From assembly GCA_944548615.1 (NCBI GenBank), contig OX155980.1, positions 62,183,582 to 62,247,581 on the forward strand: a DNA stretch of 64,000 bases. The letters run 5' to 3'. How positions within the stretch are numbered: the stretch's first letter is position 1; each line of letters starts with the position of its first letter. Source of the DNA: Micropterix aruncella. Taxonomy: Eukaryota > Arthropoda > Insecta > Lepidoptera > Micropterigidae. Positions 56,130-64,000 of the stretch are shown piece by piece. Made by a program: the position numbers and the translations under genes. The notes beneath the pieces were generated by a model that worked only from the letters and a program-made list of their open reading frames with translations, did not search any database and was not told the origin of the DNA.

Positions 56130-58140
56130 GGAACAAATTTATTTATTTATTTATTTATTTATTTATTTTCAGGAAAACCAACAGCTAATTATAATTTAAC
56201 AATGCCGGAGTAACATAGCAGAGAGCCAATTAAAGGTTTTCACGTTTAAATAACGTTGTAGAAACATATGTGATCTTTCAATTAAAGCTATCGATTAAGA
56301 ATGCATCAAAAATTATTCAACAATTAATGCTAAAAAATTCACTGTTCAGCCGCTGCCTAGCTGAGTTAACACTCGTACAGAATAGATCAAAGTCAAAGCG
56401 TTTAATCATGTCATTGAAATTGTCACTTGTTCGCCACAGAAATGCATTTTGCCTATAGTTGGTACCAGCATGAGGAACATGAAGAGCAGGGTTAAATCTA
56501 TTGAGTTTGGAAGGAACATGGAGATTAATTTTATTTAGTAAGTCAGGACAGTTAATATTATTGGAGGTAATTTTTAGCAAAAAGGTTAAGTCCGCGGTTT
56601 CACGCCGCTTAATCAAGGGGAGGATATGAAATTTCTTGCATAAATTGAAATAGTTAGATGAGCTGAATGGGATTTTCAGACGGAAGCAGAGATATTTCAC
56701 GAACTTCATTTGAATGCGCTCGATTCTGTTTATATATTTGTCATAACAAGGGTTCCATACTTGAGATGCATATTCCAAGATGCTTCTGACAAAAGTGCAG
56801 TAAAGGATCTCGAAAGTTTTAGCACGGTGAAAGCAAGCTGCACTCCTCATAACAAAACCTAAAGCTTTGGAAGCTTTAGAAACAATAGATTGAACGTGAT
56901 TATCGAACAGTAGATGAGAATCATGAATGACACCAAGATCTTTAACCACGCTGCACCTCTGCAAGTTATGAAATTTTAATGAGTATGAGGCTAGAGTAAA
57001 TATTTTTTTACGGGTGTAGGTGACAACGGTGCACTTGGATGGATTGAGGTCAATTTTATTAGAGAGACAGTAACTGTCCAATCTTGAAAGGTCCGCCTGA
57101 AGGTCGGCGACATCACCGACCGATTTAATTATTTTGAAAATCTTCATGTCATCAGCAAAACATAGTAAGTGACTATTTAGAAAACAGCTAGCTATATCAT
57201 TGATGAAAATTAAGAACAGCAATGGACCAAGTAGTGAGCCCTGCGGTACACCGCTAGGGATAGCAACCCAACTAGAAATATAGTTTTTGATGACGATAGC
57301 TTGGGAGCGATTATTGATATAGGAGGAGAACCATCGGAGGAGGTCCCCTTGTATACCCATAAACTTAAGCTTGATCAAGAGTAGTCTGTGGTCAATCCTG
57401 TCAAAGGCTTTACTGTAATCAGTGTAGACTACGTCTACTTGATAGCCGTGATCCATAGCTTCAGTCAAGAAGTCATTAAAAAGGATAAGATTGGACACTG
57501 TCGAGCGACCCCTGATAAAACCATGTTGCGACGGATTGATAGAGTTTTGGAGAGCGGCATATACTTGGTTATAGACGACTCGTTCGAATATTTTGGCAAT
57601 AACGCATAATTTCGAAATGGGTCTATAATTAGTAATTTCTGTTTTCGAGCCCTTCTTATGTATGGGTGAAACAAAAGCCGACTTCCAGATACTGGGGAAT
57701 TCACAATTAGCTAAGGATTTGCGAAACAACAGGGATATTGGAACACAAACAGTTTTAGCGCAGCCAATTAGAAATATTGGACTGATATTATCAGGTCCAG
57801 CCGACTTGGAAGTGTCTAAATGAAGTAACAATTTTTCCACTTCGTGATCATTGATCTCTATGCTACAGATATCATTTGCCTGGGAAGGAATAACGACGTT
57901 GAAGTCGAGTGGTGGCAAATCAGTAGGCTGCATATCCGGTACCAAAAATGTAGAAGAGAAGTACTGGGAAAAGGCTTTACACATGGAATCTCCAGTGGTC
58001 GCAATCAAGTCAAGGTATTTGAGAGGTGTCGGAATGCTATTGGATTTAGAGCAATTATTTATAAAGGACCAGAAGTTTTTTGGATGTTTTTCGATACCAT
58101 CTTCTATAGATGTGATGTATGATTTGAAACACTGACTCTC
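56130..58140 (-). mobile_element. LINE B inserted in mariner, 5'-truncated
   Basis: The RT frame is open from about 58131 to the stop at 56317. A 3' UTR and an (AAAT)n tail at 56139-56172 follow. Mariner coding sequence lies directly on both sides (PDYYLFR at right, SFEDIEKRL at left). The endonuclease and ORF1 are missing. RT motifs and the short-repeat tail resemble LINE A, so probably the same broad CR1/Daphne-like group. Confidence 0.8.
56317..58131 (-). pseudogene. LINE B reverse transcriptase, all blocks open
   Basis: More than 560 codons without a stop. Counting from the codon at 58008: SAGPDNISPIFL at 69-80, ITNYRPISKLCVIAKIFE at 125-142, QHGFIRGRSTVSNL at 161-174, VVYTDYSKAFDRIDH at 193-207, SGVPQGSLLGPLLF at 252-265, and the catalytic FADD at 284-287. 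SVVKDLGVIHD and a C-terminal domain with LEYASQVWNP follow. The frame continues upstream of 58008 (EDGIEKHPKNFWSFINN), so 58008 is not the real start. The catalytic region looks intact, but the lost 5' half makes it non-autonomous. Confidence 0.85.
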
Positions 58141-58512
58141 TAATAAATGAACCTCTAAAAATAGTAGTCGGGTGGCGCAATATCTGGGGAGTACGGCGGG
58201 TGTGGTAGGATGTCCCAGCGAAGCGTTTCCAGGAAGTTCTTGACCTACATCGCGACGTCTGGTCGAGCATGGTCATGCTGGAAAATTACCTTGTCGTGCC
58301 TTTTAGCGTATTCCGGCCATTTTATCTTCACAGGATCGCTCAAATTCTTGAGCTGAGCTCTATAGCGATTGTCCGTGATGGTTTCTCCCGGTTTCAGCAG
58401 CTCGTAATAGATGACACCCTTTTGGTTTCACCAAATGCAAAGCATTACCTTAGATCCGTAGATATCTCTCTTCGGCGTGGCTGTTGAGGTCGATGGAAGT
58501 AATTCACCGGGG

Positions 58513-58995
58513 TACGAGCGATATTTTTTGCGTTTAGCGATATTTTTTGCGTTTCATTCGCCATTCCGATACATCATTCTTCTGTTTACACGCACTCTTT
58601 TGCAGTCCATTCTGCTCGTTTATGGAATCAGCTCCCTCACTCATCAGGCATGCACCTTCGTTGCATACTTTCAAAAAGTTGTTGAAGAAACATTTATTTT
58701 TACACTGCCACTAACCCAATACCTCACCTTGCCCTCTCCTTTATCCTTCCCTGGGTAACCTTAGCATAAGTTACTTACATATATTTGTATAAGTTTATTT
58801 TAAATTTAACTTTACTACTTCTTTGTGTATTATACGGTGAAAATTAGGAATTATTTTATCAAATGGTTGACTGCAAGATATCGCTATAGCGATAAGTCCG
58901 CCATTTGTGCATAAATTGTCTTTTTTTAAAAACCAGTGTAATATTATTAAGTTATGTTTTTATAGCACAATCAAGTTATTCTATTCTATTCTACA
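58513..58995 (+). mobile_element. LINE C C-terminus and 3' UTR, right of the mariner insertion
   Basis: THSFAVHSARLWNQLPHSSG in one frame continues as IRHAPSLHTFKKLLKKHLF in the next, the terminal block of a Jockey/Rex-like ORF2 (SF-V-SARLWN-LP--IR-A-SL--FKK-LK-HL). The 3' UTR has GATATCGCTATAGCGATAAG then TCCGCCATTTGTGCATAA and ends in ATTCT repeats. It probably belongs to the same element as 55575-55885; about 100 codons between the two are missing. Confidence 0.65.
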
Positions 58996-59287
58996 TTAGA
59001 TAACATTTTTTTATGCAAATTTTTATAATACGAAAATGAAACCGGTGAAGCGCGAGTTGGACCTGCGTTTTGATGTTTCCGTACATTCCGGAAGATGTTC
59101 TTGCTATAGGGTATACATGTACACTCTTCTATACGTATGAGAAACATATTCATTTGATTAATAATTGTTAAAAATGTTTTACATTTTTTTTACTCAATTA
59201 GCTTAATGCCAGATCTATTCTCAGGACCTTTACACCCGGGAAGAATTCTGCCAGCAGGGCCTAATGTTAATACTCGATTAGATACAC

Positions 59288-59570
59288 GGCCCGGTGGCAT
59301 AGTGGTTAGGTCGCCTGATCTTACGTTATAAGGTCCCGGGCTTGATTCCCGGCTGGGTCATAGGCCATTGGGACCTAATTAACGGAATTGCATTTTCAAT
59401 TCTGTCGATCGAATGCAATAACAACACACACTTACACACATGTTACACGCACATATACCTACATACATATAAACACGTCATAGTAGGGTTGGTTGTAAGA
59501 GATTGTGATATGATAATAAACCCACCCATTATGATATTTCGCAATAAAGAGTAGAAACAAACAAGATATT
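59288..59570 (+). mobile_element. tRNA-derived SINE, copy 4, most complete
   Basis: The head reads GGCCCGGTGGCATAGTGGTT (A-box-like TGGCATAGTGG at 59295) and CCCGGGCTTGATTCCCGG (B-box with one change, 59333-59350), about 35 bp apart, as in a tRNA. The body has ACGGAATTGCATTTTCAATT, CACATGTTACACGCACATA and GTAGGGTTGGTTGTAAGAGA, and ends GAGTAGAAACAAAC. RNA polymerase III would transcribe it, and a LINE would supply the enzymes. Not a functional tRNA gene. Confidence 0.75.
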
Positions 59571-59574
59571 TAAC

Positions 59575-60370
59575 AAAATTTGAAATGATAGTCTGATTAA
59601 TTTTAGCGCTGGTGTCATGCATAACAATGGTTGATAACCTCTGTCATCACAGCCACGGTATGAAGGGGGGATTCTCTATCAAAGAGTACACAAATTGCCC
59701 TCCCATTGGGGTATTCAGCGAGGTCAGGGTTCACGTACAAATTTAGGGGGCGAAACGTCAAAGCATTCCTTACAGTTTGTTTACAACTCGAGGGTTAATA
59801 TTGGGTGACAACGGGTCAAATGCCGATTGATTTACTTACCCAGCAGGGGCAAATAAATCGAGAGATTCACATAGCTAACATAAAAGGGAGTTTCTTCCAG
59901 TAGATGGCAGTGAAGGGATTGTGTGTGTGTTCTCTATGACGTCAGAGACTGCAGTTTATTAGTCTAGGGTCACACTTTATTACCTTCTACCCATAAAACG
60001 CACTCTACCTGCGCCTTGCCGGCTGATTTCGTTCATTTTGTAGGAAGTATGACGTGAGACAGGCCTGAATTCGATGACCCAATTTCAGGTAATAATTCCA
60101 AAGATTCAGCTAACTTTAATTGAGTACCTATAAGTAGTGAGTGAATCAGACTATTGTTCTTATCATCATTTAGGTCCGCGCCATCCCAATGGACGCGGAC
60201 TCTACACCTCGATATGGTTCGCGACAGTTCGTGTCCTATGAAGGACATATTGGTTCTCTAGTTTTATAAACTTTCTGCTCTTTCGCTGACATGCACCTAC
60301 TTATGAGGGGCCCGGCCGCGCAGAAAAAACTAAACTCTTTGTATTTGTTACAACATGATCATGACCGTTT
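59575..60370. other. no recognisable gene
   Basis: Mixed sequence; a 71-codon minus frame (60033-60248, RVRVHWDGADLNDDKNN) looks protein-like but I cannot place it. It might be part of an LTR element or another relic. Confidence 0.35.
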
Positions 60371-60374
60371 GGCT

Positions 60375-60890
60375 CGATTCATAACTATGGACGAAACGTT
60401 GCTATTACGGAAGCCATTACGGAACCATTACGGATCATAACATGTAAACCATAACGATCCTGAACAAAACAACAGTCAATAACCTGGAAACAACCATCAT
60501 CTCTAACTCCTAAGAAATTCATACGCCCGGAAAGATCATGGGCTCTCTTTTTTGGGACAGTCAAGGGGTCTTGATGATTAAATACCTTGATCATGGAGCT
60601 ACTATAACGGGAGCTGTATATGCTTAGTACGTGAAAAACAAAAAGACCAACTCGCTAAAATTGTTTTGTTTCACCAAGATAACGCCCCAACACACAAGTC
60701 CTGATTTGCGATTGCTTCTGCTATTGAAGAAGTCGGATTTGAAGTACTGGAACATCCTCCATAGGTACTCACTGGACCTTGCCCTTGATAATTTTTATAT
60801 ATTTCCGATATTGAAAGAATATCTGAGAGGTCGAAAATTCAAAGATAAGAGACTCGGTAGTAGCCGCAGTGCAGGAAAGTGTAGATGATC
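60375..60890 (+). pseudogene. mariner transposase relic
   Basis: Plus-strand pieces across frames: FITMDETLL (first Asp block, normally F-TMDETW), HYGS and DPEQNNSQ, GLSFLGQSRG, VREKQKDQLAKIVLFHQDNA then PTHKS (second Asp block), and LDLALDNFYIFPILKEYLRG then RKFKD (third Asp block, where D-AP-DY-LFP--KE-LRG is usual). Several stops and frameshifts. It is a different mariner subfamily from the one at 55886. Confidence 0.7.
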
Positions 60891-60894
60891 GGGA

Positions 60895-61500
60895 TAAAGA
60901 GTTCTTTTAGGAAGGGTATTTTATGATTAGAAAAGAGTTATATCACGTGTATAAGCGTATTTTTAATTGTTAACATTCAACTTATATGAATTTCTGACAT
61001 TGTGATTACTTTATGACTATTTTTATATCTATGACTATTTTCACCTCCTCTTGACTATGGACACGTAGCCATTTAAATTTCTTTTTCATTAATTTAAAAA
61101 AAAGAAAAAATGTTTTTTAAACGTATTTACATGTATTTTTCTCTACGTATGTTTATTTTTCTCTACGACCAAATGTTTATGGAATGTCCGCCCAAGCACA
61201 AGCTTTGCTTAGTTGGCGACATATGACAGAGGGATTCATTTATCAATTAAGTTTAATTTCTTGCTGTGTTAAAATGTAAACTAAAGTTAAATGGTATTTT
61301 ATTTCATGTTTCCTAATTGTAATTTGTAACATTTTTGGGTGAATTGCTTAAATAAATAAAAATATATCAGATATATCAAATGTACATATATATCAATAAA
61401 AGAACATCCAATAACAGTTCACTTACTTTATCATACTCATTATCACTTGTTATTAAATACTAATAGTAGTGTAAATACTAATTGATGCATATTATTCGTC
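60895..61500. other. AT-rich, no recognisable gene
   Basis: Only A/T-rich sequence with short TATGACTATTTT repeats near 61010-61040. The last part would be intron before the exon at 61508. Confidence 0.4.
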
Positions 61501-61507
61501 TCTTCAG

Positions 61508-61655
61508 TGGGATGCTTACGAGGGCCTTGGTCGCAATGGAGCCTTTTCCGGAAACGACTCAATCAAAATTGAACCTGTCGACGGCGATGACGCTCCCAGA
61601 GGCATGCAGAAAGTACCTTCACTATCGGACCTATCAGACCCAGAGGCATCATTGG
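61508..61655 (+). CDS. candidate host exon, partner of 42732-42865
   Basis: CTTCAG precedes TGGGATGC at 61508 and GGTGAGTCG marks a strong donor at 61656. The 148 bp encodes 49 codons plus one base: WDAYEGLGRNGAFSG, NDSIKIEPVDGDDAPRG, MQKVPSLSDLSDPEASL. The start phase 0 fits the phase-0 end of the 42732 exon. Acid/serine-rich SLSDLSDPE looks like a phosphorylatable linker; KIEPVD resembles a SUMO-type psi-K-x-E site. I cannot name the protein. No stop occurs in the frame, so more exons should follow downstream. Confidence 0.6.
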
Positions 61656-61659
61656 GTGA

Positions 61660-62325
61660 GTCGCTTTCTATATATACTTTCAGATTTTTCAAGAAGGCTT
61701 CGATGCTGAATGAACCCGAAGGAACTGCTATCGTCCTATGTACACTTTAAACAGTTTTAGTTAATTTAACATAGTTTTAAGATTGAATGTATCATTTTTT
61801 CGAATATTATAAGATATTATAATAAATAACAAGAAATTGTTTTATATTGTCCTGAATGAGAATGTAAATCGTCAGTTTGTTGCAAGAAGTCCTTAAGTTA
61901 CATTTTACTGCTTTTGAGATGACTGGCTAGCTCGGTCTTCTTCTACACTAAAATAGATATTTTAAAGAAATAACGACTTTTAACTTTAATCACTACATGT
62001 AATCTATGACGATGCCCAAAACTCTTTTTCTACGTTACTTGTATCATTGATTATAAAGGGTTTTTACGTACTACGTTTTGGAACCTAGGAGAGTACTACA
62101 CAACGCAACTTTTAGATAGCACTCATAGTCTAAACTTTGGTTAATATTCTCTTAGCTTTAGTCGCTCATTATAGATAGCGTTCTAAACACTCCGTTACGG
62201 TATTCTATCTCAAAATAAAATTATAATATAACAACAAACGAATTTTTAAAATCCTATTCCTTATTATTTAAAAAAAAAAATACATACAAATGTCAATTTT
62301 CAATTTGGCAGAAATGTTTCAATAC
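61660..62325. other. AT-rich, no recognisable gene
   Basis: Intron-like sequence after the donor at 61656. No further exon or element recognised. Confidence 0.4.
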
Positions 62326-62329
62326 GTAA

Positions 62330-62620
62330 TAAATCCGCGCTTCAATTTTCAAATAATAGGGCATTCTAATGTCTCCGTATTATTTCTGCTATGAAATCAG
62401 CCTACATACAAATGCGATAGATGACACTAATATTTGAATGTTTTTAATGTTATGATTGGATAAATAATAGGATTTTATAATCAATCAGTCCTTTATAAAA
62501 AAAACATGCATTACTTATGTTATTATAGATAGATAAATAAATTGCTATTAGTTTCGACGGGCAACGCTATCAGCACCACCTGCATGTCGCCGGCGCAGAA
62601 GGGTTGCAAAAACGTACGCA
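62330..62620 (-). repeat. family Y, inverted copy
   Basis: Matches, in reverse complement, AGTGTCATCTATCGCATTTG, AGGCTGATTTCATAG, GAAATAATACGGAGACATTA, GAAACTAATAGCAATTTATT and GCGCCGGCGACATGCAGGTG of the copies at 46.6-48.0 kb. Confidence 0.6.
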
Positions 62621-62799
62621 TTGAGCAATCTAATACCTTATATAATCAATGCTTATATGAAGATTTCTATTTAGAAAAGATAATATGGTTAATATGGTAT
62701 AGCTTGCTGGTTTATGGCCAAAACTAGCAACTTTCCGCCGAACGCGGGTCGCACGGCAAACAGTGAGAATACCTCCGTGTGTCATCTAACTAAAGTTGA

Positions 62800-63400
62800 T
62801 GGTTGGGTCACTCCAAGACTTTCCTGGCAAGTAGCCAAGGACTAATTTTATCTGAATATTAATTTCATTTAAAAATTGATGGGCACCCTCTCTCAGCCGG
62901 CCCTTGAGCCCGTTTGGGTTCCGTTACACAACCGTTCTAGCTCGGCGTTAATATTTGATTATAATGTATGGCGTAATTTAAATATTATCAGTATAGCTAT
63001 GATATATTCCAACCAAAATTTCTCAATGTGATTTCGGCCCAACAAGGCATCTGTGTACCAAATTTCAAGTCTCTGAGTCCGATATTTCGAGATTGAATTA
63101 TGACTAGTGCGCCCCCTGGTGGACCGATTTCAACCACAACCTTACAACTCTCACCATCACCAAATGATGCCTGAATACCAAGTTGCAGCTCAATCGGATG
63201 AAGCGTTTGGGCGCTATCGTGGAGGAATACACACACACACACAGACAGACAGACAGACACACAGACAGACTTCAATTTGGAAATAATGTTAATCGTCTCA
63301 GGGGGGAGCTCAAAATGGATATTTCCGTCGTCTCAAAAAAAATGTAGCGCGTTCTCAATACTTTTCCTTTTGGTCGGTCGGTGGGCCGGGTAAGTAAAAA
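62800..63400 (+). repeat. family W, most complete copy
   Basis: GGGTCACTCCAAGACTTTCC at the start, GGCCCAACAAGGCATCTGTG, CAAGTCTCTGAGTCCGATAT, GCGCCCCCTGGTGGACCGAT, GCGTTTGGGCGCTATCGTGG, an ACACACAGACAGACAG tract, GCTCAAAATGGATATTTCCG, and TTGGTCGGTCGGTGGGCCGG at the end. The minus frame over it (62997-63275) is an accident of the CA/GT tract, although it resembles the frames over other copies. Confidence 0.7.
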
Positions 63401-63404
63401 CTTA

Positions 63405-64000
63405 AAATCTTTCTCAGAAAAAAAGACATTATTTGTAATGTTGGTTTTTGTAATGTTTGTATATTTGTAAGGTTTTGTATTAGCTTATTCTGACTATCTT
63501 TCGACATTATTTTAAGATATTTTGTGCTTAATGACTTCTTCCACATGTACAAAATACCTAAATAGAGCAATTTTTAAATAGAAACATCATTTAACGACTT
63601 CTTGCAACAAACCGATAAAATAGGAATTTGTAGCTAAGTTTACGGTTTTTATTTAAATACCTAAAATTTTGTGTTGCTATTTCAATAACAATGAAATATT
63701 ATATTGACATTCAACAAAAAGAAATTTCAATGAAAGATGTTAAAAAAATATAAATCAAATTCTGCGTTTAAGTAGCCATAAATTGACGATAGACAAGTAT
63801 AAACAATGTTTTTTTTCTAGTCTTCGAATTTTAATAAGCATTTATTTTATAACAGTCTAGCGAGTGAAGCCGCAAGTAAAACTATCCATACTGCATATGC
63901 TATTTTTACATTAAAAAGGGTCAACAGTTTTCAGAAGCACTTTACAATGTTTCATCATAATACAATTATTTCTCGGGGCTCCCTACCTGCAAGGACAAAC
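63405..64000. other. AT-rich, no recognisable gene
   Basis: One 71-codon minus frame (63355-63570) without recognisable features. Nothing else is supported up to the window edge. Confidence 0.4.

Larger units (their letters stand above)
55886..58512 (-). mobile_element. mariner-type transposon, interrupted by LINE B
   Basis: The left end begins TTAGGTCTTTGAATTGAAAA, a mariner-type terminal repeat, in LINE C sequence. Minus-strand transposase pieces: KRDIYGSKVMLCIW and KGVIYYELLKPGETITDN, then YRAQL (58475-58350); KVIFQHDHARPDVAM (58300); LRWDILPHPPYSPDIAPPDYY (58210-58150); then, left of LINE B, SFEDIEKRLDSWIASKDEDF and WQNVIASDGQYIE (56080-55940). A stop follows DVAM, and a frameshift precedes WQN. 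The N-terminal DNA-binding domain is missing. Confidence 0.75.

Noticed and set aside
59288..59360. Possible tRNA gene (A- and B-box at tRNA spacing)
   Set aside because: The sequence is the head of a dispersed SINE with four copies here; stems do not pair well enough for a functional tRNA.
62997..63275. 92-codon minus frame resembling frames at 25201-25452 and 4610-4795
   Set aside because: The similarity is explained by the shared family W DNA; the frame crosses a CA/CAGA tract and shows no coding constraint that I can see.

Overview
This is eukaryotic DNA: AT-rich, intron-like, and packed with decayed transposable elements. The mix of families (Jockey/CR1-like LINEs, a tRNA-headed SINE, mariner/Tc1, a TTAA-flanked piggyBac, many MITEs, and a LINE 3' end carrying a palindrome followed by AAGTCCGCC) points to an insect, most likely a moth or butterfly. 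That placement is inference. There are no operons, ribosomal RNAs, convincing functional tRNAs or CRISPR arrays. Almost every long open frame is a reverse transcriptase (RT) remnant, a transposase remnant, or the artefact of a simple repeat.

Layout. 0-7.4 kb: a broken Jockey-like LINE (minus), several LINE 3' ends, and first copies of two anonymous repeat families, called W and Y here. 7.4-13.7 kb: an inverted pair of hairpin MITEs (8.3 and 12.2 kb), a GA microsatellite, a Tc1 transposase relic, and a SINE split by a MITE. 13.8-17.6 kb: the most complete LINE (ORF1, endonuclease, RT; minus), with frameshifts. 21.8-24.0 kb: a second LINE inserted inside a SINE. 25.8-26.4 kb: a short tandem array of about 160-bp units. 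27.4-32.6 kb: the most informative locus. A deletion derivative of a mariner-like element was hit by a 682-bp retroposon (family X) and by a 3,955-bp element with 675-694-bp terminal inverted repeats, a 3-bp target duplication and an XPG-like nuclease pseudogene; this is probably an Academ-type DNA transposon. 36.6-37.8 kb: a decayed piggyBac with both ends. 40-48 kb: three more family X copies, a 22-bp minisatellite, an 838-bp MITE and family Y repeats. 48-54 kb: W repeats, one split by an 846-bp MITE, and a near-800-bp (TA)n tract. 55.6-59.0 kb: a three-layer nest in which a LINE is interrupted by a mariner that is interrupted by another LINE with an open RT frame. 59-64 kb: SINE, mariner, Y and W copies.

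Host genes. The best candidates are two plus-strand exons, 42732-42865 and 61508-61655. Both have consensus-like splice sites and compatible phase, which would make this a gene with a long intron (about 18.6 kb if no exon lies between). The first carries a KRVSF motif matching the RVxF docking motif for protein phosphatase 1. A possible minus-strand exon lies at 39750-39930. I cannot name these genes.

The mobile elements do not work as a pathway. What they share is nesting, and the nests give a relative insertion order. All boundaries come from reading the sequence by eye; percent identities were not computed.
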